Below the pieces are notes generated by a model. The model saw nothing but the letters and a program-made list of their open reading frames with translations, ran no database searches and was not told the DNA's origin. The position numbers were made by a program, and so were the translations under genes. Shown piece after piece: positions 1 through 6,823 of a stretch of DNA of 24,213 nucleotides (its first letter is position 1; each line of letters opens with the position of its first letter). Source of the DNA: Clostridiales bacterium UBA1380 (GTDB lineage Bacteria; Bacillota; Clostridia; Oscillospirales; CAG-272); the NCBI GenBank assembly GCA_002305445.1, contig DBRA01000001.1:2267-26479 (forward strand), read 5' to 3'.

Positions 1-497
1 TCGGGCGCCTTCGTTGTTTCCGGTGCCGCGCCGTTCAGCGTCACCGTAATTTGCTCGAGTTTCGAGTTTATTATGTTGAACGCGCCCGGCACGTTTCCGA
101 GCGTGACCTTTTCGCCGTCCTTCGGCAGCGGTGACAGTATGCGGAACGACAGCGTCGCCGCGACGCCGTTGCCGCGGTAATCAAGCCCGTCCGGCGCGTT
201 GTTCCAGTAGAGCGCGTACGGCGAGCCGTAAATCGCGCCGTGATATGCCTTGCCGAGCAGACCCGTGTCGTATATGCCGATCAGCTCGAGCTTCGACGTG
301 TCGTACTCGAGCACCAGACGCATCGCCATGATGCCGGGGTTGTCCGAGATCGTTATATCGGCGAGCGCCGTCTCGCCCACCTCTCCCGAGACGGGCGTGA
401 CGCTCACAGACGGAGCCGCGATAACGGCGGCGGTCAGAATAAGCGCCGATATAAAACTCAGGACAAGAAAACGACAGGCGTATTTAAAAATCGACAT
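1..497 (-). CDS. Secreted cohesin-domain protein (C-terminus beyond window edge)
   Basis: Reading the minus strand from an ATG at 497 gives 165 residues without a stop before the edge, so the gene is partial. Residues 1-28 are a signal peptide (Lys/Arg near the start, then a long Leu/Ile/Ala stretch, no lipobox Cys). Residues about 31-155 resemble a cohesin module: an opening VSVTPVSGEVGETALADI strand, then NPGIMAMRLVLEYD and KLELIG, and later GVAATLSFRI and DGEKVTLGN strands. A Thr/Pro-containing linker starts near residue 158. AAAGGAG lies 8 bases before the ATG. In the family, cohesins bind dockerins in cellulosome-like or cell-surface assemblies. No dockerin is visible in the window, so the partner is unknown. 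The cohesin assignment is by pattern recognition and could also be a related beta-sandwich. Confidence 0.8.
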   Translation of the reverse strand, partial: MSIFKYACRFLVLSFISALILTAAVIAAPSVSVTPVSGEVGETALADITISDNPGIMAMRLVLEYDTSKLELIGIYDTGLLGKAYHGAIYGSPYALYWNNAPDGLDYRGNGVAATLSFRILSPLPKDGEKVTLGNVPGAFNIINSKLEQITVTLNGAAPETTKAP

Positions 498-538
498 CGA
501 TCGTCTCCTTTGATGAGACATTTACATATTATTAATAT

Positions 539-568
539 ATTATACAAAAAATACGGCGCATCTGTCAA
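539..568 (-). promoter_or_regulatory. Sigma-A-type promoter of the cohesin gene
   Basis: On the minus strand, TTGACA (568-563) and TATAAT (544-539) are separated by 18 bases. This gives a leader of about 35 bases ahead of the AAAGGAG site and the ATG at 497. Both hexamers match consensus exactly. Confidence 0.8.
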
Positions 569-593
569 GTAACGCCAGTTATGAACGTGCGAA

Positions 594-1994
594 TTATTTA
601 CGCTTGAGCTCGTACGACTCGCCGTCCGGATAGTGCATTATAACTCCCGTTCCCGACGCAAGGTCGAGCTTCACGTGCGACGAATACGGCGTAGTCACGT
701 AATACAGCTTCGCTTCGAACACAGAATCCGACGTGAATCCGCCCGCCGCGACCGTATACGCGCTTTTATCGGCTTCGCTCCAGCCGCGCAGCACACGGAC
801 AGCGGAGAGGCGATCGTCATCTCCCGGCGAAAGCGACAGCGTTTCGCCGTCCGCGCCGTAGCGGAGCGTCGCCGACGCGCCCTGCGCATCGACGAATACG
901 GCTTCGCCGGATGCGGCCGAGCCGCGGCCCTTGGAATATGTCAGCTCGAGCGCGGCGCAGCGGGCGGCGAGCGCCGCGTCGTCCTCGGGCGCGGACGGAT
1001 CGTCGATGTGCGGCAGAAGCCCCGTCCATATGCCGTCGAGCACCGCCTGCATGTTGGACACGCCCGACGTTATCGCCATCACCGCGTCCTGCTTCGGCAT
1101 CACGATGCAGTACTGCCCGTACATGCCGTCTCCGCGGTAAACCCCTTCGGGCACGCAGCGCCAGAACTGGCGGCCGTAGCCCTGACACCAGTCGTTGTTT
1201 CGCGCGTCTTCGGGCAGATCGTCCGCGACCGCGTCGTCAAGACAGGGGTGGGCCGTGCCGCTCCAGTTGTTGATGCGGCGTGTCGTCATCTCGTGCACCT
1301 CTTCCGGCGTAAAGATCCGCTCTCCGGCGTATTCGCCGCCCGCGAGCAGCATCTGGCCGAAGCGCGCAATGTCCTCGGTGTGGACGTTGAAGCCGAAGCC
1401 GCCGAAGTCTATGCCGTTTTTGCCGTCCCAGCTCACACCCTCGATGCCGAGCGGGTCGAGCAGGCGCGGGCGCAGGAAATCTATAAGCCGCAGCCCCGTC
1501 GTTTTCGTTATGATCGCCGACACCATGAAGGTCGCGCCGGTGTTGTACGAGAAGAACGAACCGGGCTCGCGCGGCACGTCCGATTCGATGAACGCCTTGA
1601 CTGGGTCCGCTTCGCCGAAGATGAAGTCGGCGTTCGGCGAATGGCCGGTGCACATCGAAAGCAGATGGCGCACCTTCATCATGCGCATGTTCACGCAGCG
1701 CGGCGCGTATTCGGGGAAGAACGACGCGACCGTGTCGTCATAGCCGAAATAGCCCTCGCGGACGGCAAAGACGGCGCCCGCCGAAGTGAACGATTTCGAG
1801 AGGGAGTAGAGCATATGCGTATACTCCGGCGCATACGGCTTCCACCAGCCCTCGGCGGCGACCATTCCATGGCGCAGCAGCATGAAAGAGTGTATCTCGC
1901 ATCCGCGCTCGCTCCAGAGGTCGAGCATGCGGCTGACGGCGGCGGCGCTCACGCCGGCCTCTGACGGAGTTGTTCTCTTCAACCGTTTATCCAT
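594..1994 (-). CDS. Serine hydrolase of the beta-lactamase/class C family
   Basis: A 466-residue protein with no signal peptide, so probably cytosolic. The SxxK catalytic motif is S64-L-S-K67 in YSLSKSF. The second motif region is around Y150 in FFSYNTGATFM, followed by the helix IITKTTGLRLIDFL typical of this fold. A late GDGMYGQYCIVMP segment occupies the place of the usual third motif. The family includes beta-lactamases, DD-peptidases, esterases and 6-aminohexanoate-dimer hydrolases, and the substrate here cannot be told. The last 110 residues form an added domain, a common feature of these Firmicute hydrolases. The ATG at 1994 has GAAGGGGAG 6 bases upstream. It has its own promoter and sits behind the terminator of the ABC exporter, so it is probably monocistronic. 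Confidence 0.88.
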   Translation of the reverse strand: MDKRLKRTTPSEAGVSAAAVSRMLDLWSERGCEIHSFMLLRHGMVAAEGWWKPYAPEYTHMLYSLSKSFTSAGAVFAVREGYFGYDDTVASFFPEYAPRCVNMRMMKVRHLLSMCTGHSPNADFIFGEADPVKAFIESDVPREPGSFFSYNTGATFMVSAIITKTTGLRLIDFLRPRLLDPLGIEGVSWDGKNGIDFGGFGFNVHTEDIARFGQMLLAGGEYAGERIFTPEEVHEMTTRRINNWSGTAHPCLDDAVADDLPEDARNNDWCQGYGRQFWRCVPEGVYRGDGMYGQYCIVMPKQDAVMAITSGVSNMQAVLDGIWTGLLPHIDDPSAPEDDAALAARCAALELTYSKGRGSAASGEAVFVDAQGASATLRYGADGETLSLSPGDDDRLSAVRVLRGWSEADKSAYTVAAGGFTSDSVFEAKLYYVTTPYSSHVKLDLASGTGVIMHYPDGESYELKRK

Positions 1995-2034
1995 TTATCG
2001 TCTCCCCTTCAAATAATAAGTATATTTCCCAATT

Positions 2035-2063
2035 ATTATAACGCTTGCCGCGGCCGTTGTACA
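2035..2063 (-). promoter_or_regulatory. Promoter of the serine hydrolase gene
   Basis: Minus strand: a perfect -10 TATAAT (2040-2035), a 17-base spacer and a weak -35 TGTACA (2063-2058). It lies just downstream of the exporter terminator and 41 bases before the start codon. Confidence 0.55.
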
Positions 2064-2067
2064 GATG

Positions 2068-2102
2068 AAAAATGCCCCCGCCGCAATAAAATTTGCGGCG
2101 GG
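2068..2102 (-). terminator. Intrinsic terminator after the ABC exporter genes
   Basis: A perfect 10-bp GC-rich stem (CCCGCCGCAA with TTGCGGCGGG, 2077-2086 and 2093-2102) has a 6-base AT loop. On the minus strand it is followed, after a few bases, by five Ts. It begins 8 bases beyond the permease stop. Confidence 0.75.
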
Positions 2103-2110
2103 AGCGGTTT

Positions 2111-2839
2111 TTATATACTTCTGCGCGTCTTCGAAAACCACGCAGCGGCGGCGATAAACAGAACGGCGGCGCAGGCTGAAACGTATCCGAGCGACGGCAG
2201 CGCGGCCGCAAAGTCGCCCGCGGCGGCGAGCCGGACGCTGTTGACCGCATGCCAGAACGGCAGGGCGCGGCAGAACGAGCGAAAACCGCCGCCGATCATA
2301 TCGACGTCGAACCACGTGCCGGATAAAAGCGCTGATGCGTTGACAAGTATGGAAGCCGCGCCGCCGACCGCCTTGTCGGTGAACGCGAGGCCGAAGATAA
2401 TACCGGTCGCGATGAAGAACACAGCCGTCGGCAGTGACGCCGCGAAAGCGAGCATAATATCCGCCGTCAGCGGATACCCGAAGCAGAGCGCCGTGCCGAA
2501 ACAGACGACGAGCTGTACCGCGGCGACCGCAAGAAGCGGCAGCGTATAGCCGGCGATGAAGTCGGCCGACGTCATCGGCGAGACGAACAGCCGCGCCAGA
2601 AAAGCGCTCGCGCGGTCCTTCGATATAAGCATGGCTGTGAAAAGCGAAAGAAACGAGAGCCCGAACACCGAAACCGCCGGCGCAAGCGACCGCATATGGA
2701 AAAACTCGACCGGTATCGAATCCTGCAGAAAAGCGAACAGAAGCAGCATAACGAGAGGGAAACCGATGCAGAATATGAGGGTCAGAACGTCGCGGCAAAG
2801 CTCCTTCGCGCAGCGTCCCGCGAATGCAAAAGCCTTCAT
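2111..2839 (-). CDS. ABC-2 type exporter permease
   Basis: A 242-residue integral membrane protein with about six hydrophobic segments (near residues 19-38, 52-72, 96-120, 127-151, 157-174 and 217-236), as in ABC-2 permeases. The frame stays open upstream, but the extension is Arg-rich shadow of the ATPase gene. The start used is MKAFAFAGRC at 2839, because its ATG overlaps the ATPase TGA (ATGA), a usual sign of translational coupling. It would form the membrane channel of an exporter with the upstream ATPase. The exported substrate cannot be inferred, since drug, lipid and polysaccharide exporters of this class look alike. Confidence 0.88.
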   Translation of the reverse strand: MKAFAFAGRCAKELCRDVLTLIFCIGFPLVMLLLFAFLQDSIPVEFFHMRSLAPAVSVFGLSFLSLFTAMLISKDRASAFLARLFVSPMTSADFIAGYTLPLLAVAAVQLVVCFGTALCFGYPLTADIMLAFAASLPTAVFFIATGIIFGLAFTDKAVGGAASILVNASALLSGTWFDVDMIGGGFRSFCRALPFWHAVNSVRLAAAGDFAAALPSLGYVSACAAVLFIAAAAWFSKTRRSI

Positions 2840-3591
2840 GCGCGGCCACCTTCCTTCGCGCCGCCGTCTACCTCCGATTCGGTCAGCGCGATGAACGCGT
2901 CCTCGAACGTCTCCGCTCCCGACGCCGCGATCAGCTCGCCTGGTGTGCCGACAGCCTTCAGCCTGCCTTCGGACAGGACTGCGATCCTGTCGCAGAGCGC
3001 TTCCGCCTCCTCGAGGTAGTTTGTCGTCAGAACGATCGTTATTTTTCCCTTCAGCGCCGCGATAAAGCGCCACAGCTCGCGCCGAGCGCGCACGTCAAGG
3101 CCGAGCGTCGGCTCGTCGAGAAACAGTATGCGCGGTTCCGTGATGAGCGCCATCGCGATGGAAAGCCGCCGTCCGTAACCGCCGGATAGCGTTTTCGCGC
3201 GCTCGTCCGCGCGGTCCGCAAGCGACAGCGACTCCATCATTACCGCGGCGCGGGCGCGCGCCTCTGATGCCGACGCGCCCCAGAGCCGCGCGGTCAGCTC
3301 GAGGTTCTCGCGCACCGACAGGGAAGGCGCCACCGCCGTCTCCTGCGGCGACACATTGATCATCGCCCGGCACACGGCGGTATCCGCGGTCACGCTTTTA
3401 CCGTACAGATACGCATCCCCCTCGGACGGCGGCGTCAGACCGCAGAGCATCTTTATCGTCGTTGTCTTGCCCGCTCCGTTTTGACCGAGCAGTCCGAAAA
3501 ATTCGCCGTCGGCTACCGACAGCGAAAGATTATCGACCGCCGTGCGCGACTTGTATATTTTTTTCAGCGACTTTGATTCGATTGCCTCCAT
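2836..3591 (-). CDS. ABC exporter ATP-binding protein
   Basis: A 251-residue nucleotide-binding subunit. Walker A is GQNGAGKTT (36-44), the Q-loop Gln is about 83, the signature is LSGGYGRR (135-142) and Walker B is ILFLDEPTLGLD (155-166) with catalytic Glu160. At the switch position the usual His is Asn191 (TTNYLEEAE). Related DrrA-type ATPases often carry Gln there, so the protein may still be active. A GTG three codons upstream is in frame, but it lies inside the GAAAGAGGTG ribosome site, which is well spaced for the ATG at 3591. It is first in a two-gene operon behind a near-perfect promoter and overlaps the permease by four bases. Confidence 0.93.
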   Translation of the reverse strand: MEAIESKSLKKIYKSRTAVDNLSLSVADGEFFGLLGQNGAGKTTTIKMLCGLTPPSEGDAYLYGKSVTADTAVCRAMINVSPQETAVAPSLSVRENLELTARLWGASASEARARAAVMMESLSLADRADERAKTLSGGYGRRLSIAMALITEPRILFLDEPTLGLDVRARRELWRFIAALKGKITIVLTTNYLEEAEALCDRIAVLSEGRLKAVGTPGELIAASGAETFEDAFIALTESEVDGGAKEGGRA

Positions 3592-3617
3592 GAAAAGCAC
3601 CTCTTTCCGTCAGTGAG

Positions 3618-3646
3618 ATTATATCACGCGGTCAAATGAATGTCAA
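3618..3646 (-). promoter_or_regulatory. Promoter of the ABC exporter operon
   Basis: Minus strand: TTGACA (3646-3641), 17 bases, TATAAT (3623-3618). This is full consensus in hexamers and spacing, and lies 27 bases before the ATPase start. It stands back to back with the yceD promoter. Confidence 0.88.
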
Positions 3647-3691
3647 TAACATTCCAAAGATTAAGTGAAATATATGGAGCGGACGTCTGCC

Positions 3692-3720
3692 TTGACAAAA
3701 TGCTGATAATAATATATAAT
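3692..3720 (+). promoter_or_regulatory. Promoter of yceD-rpmF
   Basis: TTGACA (3692-3697), 17 bases, TATAAT (3715-3720): full consensus. The expected transcript starts near 3727 and carries the AAGGAGG site at 3752-3758. Confidence 0.88.
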
Positions 3721-3769
3721 AATAAAACTTGCGTATACGCGCGGGAATTATAAGGAGGGTGTGGTTGCG

Positions 3770-4309
3770 ATGCTTGATCTTTCTCCGATACTGTCGGGCA
3801 AAACGAAAAAAATAGCTCTCGATTACGCCTTTGCGCTGGGCGACGGCGGAGTCGACGTGCTCCCGCCAGCCGACGTCGAGTTCCCGGACGGCATAAACGT
3901 CGTCGGCGAGGTGATCGACAGAAGCGGCGATATCGCGCTCGAGGCGCATGTGTCCGCGCGATACGTAGCGCAGTGCGCGCGCTGCCTTGAAAGTCTCGAC
4001 GGCGTGTTCGCATTCGATTTCGACCGTACGGTCGTGGCGGACGAGTCCGACCTCGGCGGCGATCCGGACGCGGTCGACGAATGCCTCGTCGCCGATGAGA
4101 ACGGCTGCGTGGATTTCGACCGCGATATCGCGGAGGAGCTGATGCTCGAGTTCCCGTCGACGATACTCTGCCGCGACGACTGCCCCGGGCTGTGCCCGAA
4201 GTGCGGGAAAAAGCTCGCGGAAGGCGACTGTGGCTGCTCAAATAAAAAAGAAATCGACCCGCGGCTCGCAATTTTACAAAAACTACTTGAAAAAGACGGA
4301 GAAAAGTAA
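3770..4309 (+). CDS. yceD: YceD/DUF177 family protein (23S rRNA accumulation)
   Basis: A 179-residue member of the DUF177 family, linked in other bacteria and in plants to accumulation of 23S rRNA. The family pattern is visible: a central CARCLE pair (C69, C72), an acidic middle, and a Cys-rich C-terminus CPGLCPKCGKKLAEGDCGC (from C138) that could bind zinc. The strongest support is its position directly before rpmF, a widely conserved pairing. Two starts compete. A GTG at 3761 is only 2 bases after AAGGAGG, while the ATG at 3770 is 11 bases after it; the ATG is preferred. It is driven by the consensus promoter at 3692-3720 and probably co-transcribed with rpmF. Confidence 0.9.
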   Translation: MLDLSPILSGKTKKIALDYAFALGDGGVDVLPPADVEFPDGINVVGEVIDRSGDIALEAHVSARYVAQCARCLESLDGVFAFDFDRTVVADESDLGGDPDAVDECLVADENGCVDFDRDIAEELMLEFPSTILCRDDCPGLCPKCGKKLAEGDCGCSNKKEIDPRLAILQKLLEKDGEK

Positions 4310-4322
4310 TATAATAAACTTT

Positions 4323-4379
4323 GCTTGATTTTTCAAGCCAGCTTGATCGAAGTAAAGCCTTTCGAGGCGGTTGCTTGAT
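4323..4379 (+). repeat. Three GCTTGAT copies in the yceD-rpmF spacer
   Basis: The heptamer GCTTGAT occurs at 4323-4329, 4341-4347 and 4373-4379. The first copy can pair with TCAAGC at 4333-4338 to make a small hairpin. There is no T-run suited to termination. It may be a leader or processing element for rpmF, or chance in an AT-rich spacer. Confidence 0.35.
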
Positions 4380-4412
4380 AAATAACTACACCTGGAGGAG
4401 GTGCACTCGAGT

Positions 4413-4613
4413 ATGGCAGTTCCGAAGAGAAAACAATCCAAGGCGCGCAGAGATAAAAGACGCTCCAGCGTTTGGAAGCTGGATGCTCCCGCAATGATCA
4501 AATGCCCGAAGTGCGGCGAATACAACCTCGCCCACCGCGTTTGCAGAGCCTGTGGCAGCTACGACGGCAAGGAGATCATTAAAATAGCAGAAGAGAAAAA
4601 GAAGGACGCGTAA
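4413..4613 (+). CDS. rpmF: 50S ribosomal protein L32
   Basis: A 66-residue basic protein starting MAVPKRKQSKARRDKRRS, the L32 hallmark, followed by a zinc ribbon with C31-x2-C34 and C44-x2-C47. All four Cys are present, so this is the zinc-binding form. An in-frame GTG at 4401 is rejected: the ATG at 4413 gives the conserved N-terminus and has GGAGGAGGTG a few bases upstream. L32 is a component of the large ribosomal subunit. It shares the transcript of yceD and is followed by a terminator-like hairpin. Confidence 0.98.
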   Translation: MAVPKRKQSKARRDKRRSSVWKLDAPAMIKCPKCGEYNLAHRVCRACGSYDGKEIIKIAEEKKKDA

Positions 4614-4645
4614 AACAGGTTTTGGCGAAAGCTGTCTATTGCCGC

Positions 4646-4726
4646 GACCGAGGGCAGGACGGGGGATGCGCGCGGATACTTTCCGCGGAGCGCTCTCGGT
4701 CTGTCTTTTCTCTTTCTGATTTTTTT
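4646..4726 (+). terminator. Probable terminator after rpmF
   Basis: An outer stem GACCGAG (4646-4652) pairs with CTCGGTC (4695-4701) and encloses an inner CGCGGA/TCCGCG hairpin (4671-4686). A T-rich tract ending in seven Ts follows (4703-4726). The structure is larger than a simple terminator and the T-run is displaced from the stem. Confidence 0.5.
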
Positions 4727-4755
4727 GTACTGCTACATTCAAAGGAGGCGGTTCT

Positions 4756-5283
4756 TTGAGACATACGCCCCTTCATTCCGATGGTTCGGCGACAATAGCC
4801 GGCGTCGTCGGTATAATCGCCGGGATCATATTTTTCGCGTCGTCCAAATTAGGCGTCCTGCCTGCGACGATATTACAGCTCACGGGAATAATACTCATAA
4901 CCGTCGGCGCGTATTTTCTGATACGCTACAGACTGACCGGCTTTTCCTATGTCATCAAAAATGTCGACGGCGGCGCGCCCGACTTCATCGTCGAGCGCGC
5001 ACAGGGTAAAAACTCGATCGTGATCGCACGCGTCGGCATTGAGGACATAAAAATATTCAAGCCCGTCTCCTCCTCCGGCTGGAAAAAAGACGAGGAACTG
5101 ATAAAACTCGGCAGTTCGGTCAAAACGTGGAACTACTGCGTCAACCTTCATCCGCCGAACCCGTATCTTATGATAACGGCGGATCCGGACGGTACGTTCA
5201 GCGCGATCGTATTCGAGCCGAACGCGGAGATGATCGCCCTTATTAACAACTACAGCCGTTCGCTGCCGGTCGACCCGGTCTGA
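4756..5283 (+). CDS. Two-helix membrane protein of unknown function
   Basis: A 175-residue protein I do not recognise. Two hydrophobic segments (about residues 12-30 and 36-56) lie at the N-terminus. The remaining 115 residues look soluble and mixed alpha/beta, with short strands such as SYVIKNV, SIVIARVG and FSAIVFEP, and are probably cytosolic. The start is TTG at 4756, chosen because AAAGGAGG lies exactly 7 bases upstream and no ATG is nearby. It is followed after 22 bases by the yccF gene and probably shares its transcript and terminator. The C-terminal part could be a small membrane-associated binding domain, but I cannot name the family. Confidence 0.8.
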   Translation: MRHTPLHSDGSATIAGVVGIIAGIIFFASSKLGVLPATILQLTGIILITVGAYFLIRYRLTGFSYVIKNVDGGAPDFIVERAQGKNSIVIARVGIEDIKIFKPVSSSGWKKDEELIKLGSSVKTWNYCVNLHPPNPYLMITADPDGTFSAIVFEPNAEMIALINNYSRSLPVDPV

Positions 5284-5305
5284 CGCGGCAAAAAGGCGGA
5301 AAGAT

Positions 5306-5668
5306 ATGAAAACGCTCGCCAATATTTTATGGTTTTTGCTGGGCGGCTTTATAATAGGCATCTTATGGTGCCTGTTCGGTTTTCTGTGGTGCGCTTCGAT
5401 CGTTGGCGTGCCGGTCGGCGTCCAGTGCTTTAAGATCGGCACGTTCGCCTTCTGGCCGTTCGGCCGGCATATCATACCGGGCACGCGCGCGACATCGCTT
5501 TTTCTCAACGTGCTTTGGGTGCTGCTAGGCGGCGTCGAGCTCGCCGCGATTTCGCTTTGCGCGGGGCTTGTTTCGTGCGTGACCATCGTCGGCATACCGT
5601 TCGGTTTGCAGTACTTCAAGCTCGCGTATATAAGCCTGCTCCCGTTCGGAGCCGTGGTGACAGCATAA
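5306..5668 (+). CDS. yccF: YccF-family inner membrane protein
   Basis: A 120-residue, very hydrophobic protein made of two similar halves. Each half holds a Gly-rich helix (WFLLGGFIIGILWC; WVLLGGVELAAISLC) and a short I/TVGVP-or-IPxGxQxFKLxxxxxxPFG motif (SIVGVPVGVQCFKIG; TIVGIPFGLQYFKLA). This internal duplication and the PFG turns are typical of YccF (DUF307). The role of the family is not established. GGCGGAAAG precedes the ATG. It is second in a unit with the unknown membrane protein and ends in a bidirectional terminator. Confidence 0.9.
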   Translation: MKTLANILWFLLGGFIIGILWCLFGFLWCASIVGVPVGVQCFKIGTFAFWPFGRHIIPGTRATSLFLNVLWVLLGGVELAAISLCAGLVSCVTIVGIPFGLQYFKLAYISLLPFGAVVTA

Positions 5669-5674
5669 TAAAAA

Positions 5675-5697
5675 GAGGACTTTCGTCCTCTTTTTTT
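5675..5697. terminator. Bidirectional intrinsic terminator between yccF and hpf
   Basis: A 6-bp stem GAGGAC/GTCCTC (5675-5680, 5685-5690) closes a TTTC loop, with seven Ts on the right and four or more As on the left. It can serve the convergent yccF and hpf genes. Confidence 0.85.
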
Positions 5698-5711
5698 AAT
5701 TATATCAAGCT

Positions 5712-6233
5712 TCAGCCTTTGTCGACGGGTATGATAAGTCCGTAGCCGCCCGAGGCCTGTTTATAAACCGTCGAAATCGTACCGGTTTCGGAGTTGTGGA
5801 ACGTGAAGAATTCGTGATTGAGCAGATTCATCTGAAGAATTGCTTCTTCCGGCGTCATGGGTCTCATTACAAAGTACTTGGTGCGGATGCGGAACTCGCC
5901 CTCCTCCTCGACATCGGGCTCGACGGGCGGCAAAGCGCCGGTTTTCAGTTTGCGGCCGAGACGCGTTTTGTACTTGCGGATCTGCCGCTCGATAGACTCG
6001 ACGCACTCGTCGAGAGCGTTCTGGAAGGTTTCGTTCTTTTCCTCGCAGCGAAAGATGGTGGAACCGCTGACAATGGTGATCTCAAGGCATTCCTTTTCGC
6101 GGATGCGGCTGAATCTGACTGTGGCTTCCGCGGGCTCGGCGAAAAACTTATCGAATTTCGCGAGCTTTTTCGAGGCAAGCGCTTTCATTGACTCCTCGAT
6201 CTCCATTTGACGTCCGATAAAGTTGATCTTCAT
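5712..6233 (-). CDS. hpf: Long-form ribosome hibernation promoting factor
   Basis: A 173-residue protein with the two domains of long HPF. The N-terminal RaiA/YfiA fold covers about residues 1-105 (start MKINFIGRQMEI, then ECLEITI and FRCEEKNETF strands). A charged linker follows. The C-terminal dimerisation domain from about 115 reads RIRTKYFVMRPMTPEEAILQ, then NHEFFTFHN and GGYGLIIP. Long HPF drives formation of inactive 100S ribosomes in stationary phase or under stress. The frame extends upstream to 6284, but MKINF at 6233 matches the family and has AAAAGGTGG 7-8 bases before it. The gene is monocistronic, with an extended -10 promoter and a leader hairpin. Confidence 0.95.
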   Translation of the reverse strand: MKINFIGRQMEIEESMKALASKKLAKFDKFFAEPAEATVRFSRIREKECLEITIVSGSTIFRCEEKNETFQNALDECVESIERQIRKYKTRLGRKLKTGALPPVEPDVEEEGEFRIRTKYFVMRPMTPEEAILQMNLLNHEFFTFHNSETGTISTVYKQASGGYGLIIPVDKG

Positions 6234-6255
6234 AAACAACCACCTTTTCTTCGGT

Positions 6256-6298
6256 ATTGCCGGAGGCGGGCCGAACGCGTCCATCCCTCCCCGGCAAT
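6256..6298 (-). other. Hairpin in the hpf 5' leader
   Basis: On the minus strand ATTGCCGGGG (6298-6289) pairs with CTCCGGCAAT (6265-6256): ten base pairs including one G-U. It begins within a few bases of the expected transcription start, so the hpf message would start in a hairpin. Such 5' stems often stabilise mRNAs. A regulatory role is inferred. Confidence 0.5.
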
Positions 6299-6301
6299 TC
6301 T

Positions 6302-6310
6302 ATTATATCA
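6302..6310 (-). promoter_or_regulatory. Extended -10 promoter of hpf
   Basis: Minus-strand TGATATAAT (6310-6302) is a TGn-extended perfect -10. No good -35 hexamer is seen at 16-18 bases, which suits an extended -10 promoter. The start is expected near 6295. Confidence 0.65.
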
Positions 6311-6378
6311 TCAAATCCTGAAAAAGTATATAAAAAAATCGAAATTAATAGTAAAACATTGTGAATAAATTATACATA

Positions 6379-6407
6379 TTGACCGTTATATAATAAAGTG
6401 ATATACT
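6379..6407 (+). promoter_or_regulatory. Promoter of the 90-residue protein gene
   Basis: TTGACC (6379-6384), 17 bases, TATACT (6402-6407): one mismatch in each hexamer. It lies 35 bases before the start codon, with GAAAGGAG in between. Confidence 0.75.
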
Positions 6408-6442
6408 AATAATAAAGAATATATTCGGAAAGGAGCATCAAT

Positions 6443-6715
6443 ATGGCAGTGAACATCTTCAACCGCGCGGAGCTGCTTATGACCAACTCACGCAGAAGAC
6501 GGGATGAGCTGTCCGAGCTTCTGAAAAGCAAAGGATTCGATTTTGTCGTAAAGACCGTCAACCGGTCGGATCCGGAGCTGAGCTTCGATGCTCAGAGAGC
6601 GGTCGGCTCCGACGCGACGAAAATCATCGACGAGGCATCGAATAATTACATATTTTACGTAAAAAAGTCGGCTCTCGCGCAGGCAAAAAAAGCCATGAAA
6701 GAGGCTGACATATAG
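6443..6715 (+). CDS. Small protein of unknown function (DUF2007-like?)
   Basis: A 90-residue soluble protein, starting at an ATG with AAAGGAG 7-8 bases upstream. It has a helix (RRRRDELSELLKSKGF), a strand (FVVKTVN), a variable middle and a final strand-helix (YIFYVKKSALAQAKKAMKEA). The alternation suggests a compact ferredoxin-like alpha/beta fold. The theme 'helix, Leu-x-Lys-Gly-Phe, strand' is reminiscent of small DUF2007-type proteins, but I cannot assign it firmly. It has its own good promoter, divergent from hpf, and no terminator is visible before the next promoter. No function is proposed. Confidence 0.78.
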   Translation: MAVNIFNRAELLMTNSRRRRDELSELLKSKGFDFVVKTVNRSDPELSFDAQRAVGSDATKIIDEASNNYIFYVKKSALAQAKKAMKEADI

Positions 6716-6778
6716 AATATTCCATATCTGTTAACAAAATAATGGTTAATATGGTTTAGACGGTTGTGAAACGTTTAA

Positions 6779-6813
6779 TGTCAATTGACAAAATTAACTA
6801 ACAGTGTTATTAT
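6779..6813 (+). promoter_or_regulatory. Promoter of the lipoprotein gene with palindrome over the -35
   Basis: TTGACA (6785-6790), 17 bases, TATTAT (6808-6813). The -35 is the right half of a perfect 12-bp palindrome TGTCAATTGACA (6779-6790), a possible operator. The spacer contains ATTAACTAAC (6793-6802), which recurs at 8411-8420 near the next gene's promoter. Confidence 0.75.
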
Positions 6814-6823
6814 AAGGGTACGC

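Noticed and set aside
633..1964. Long plus-strand open frame (443 codons) opposite the serine hydrolase
   Set aside because: Arg/His-rich translation without ribosome site or motif; it is the antisense shadow of a clearly conserved gene in GC-rich DNA.
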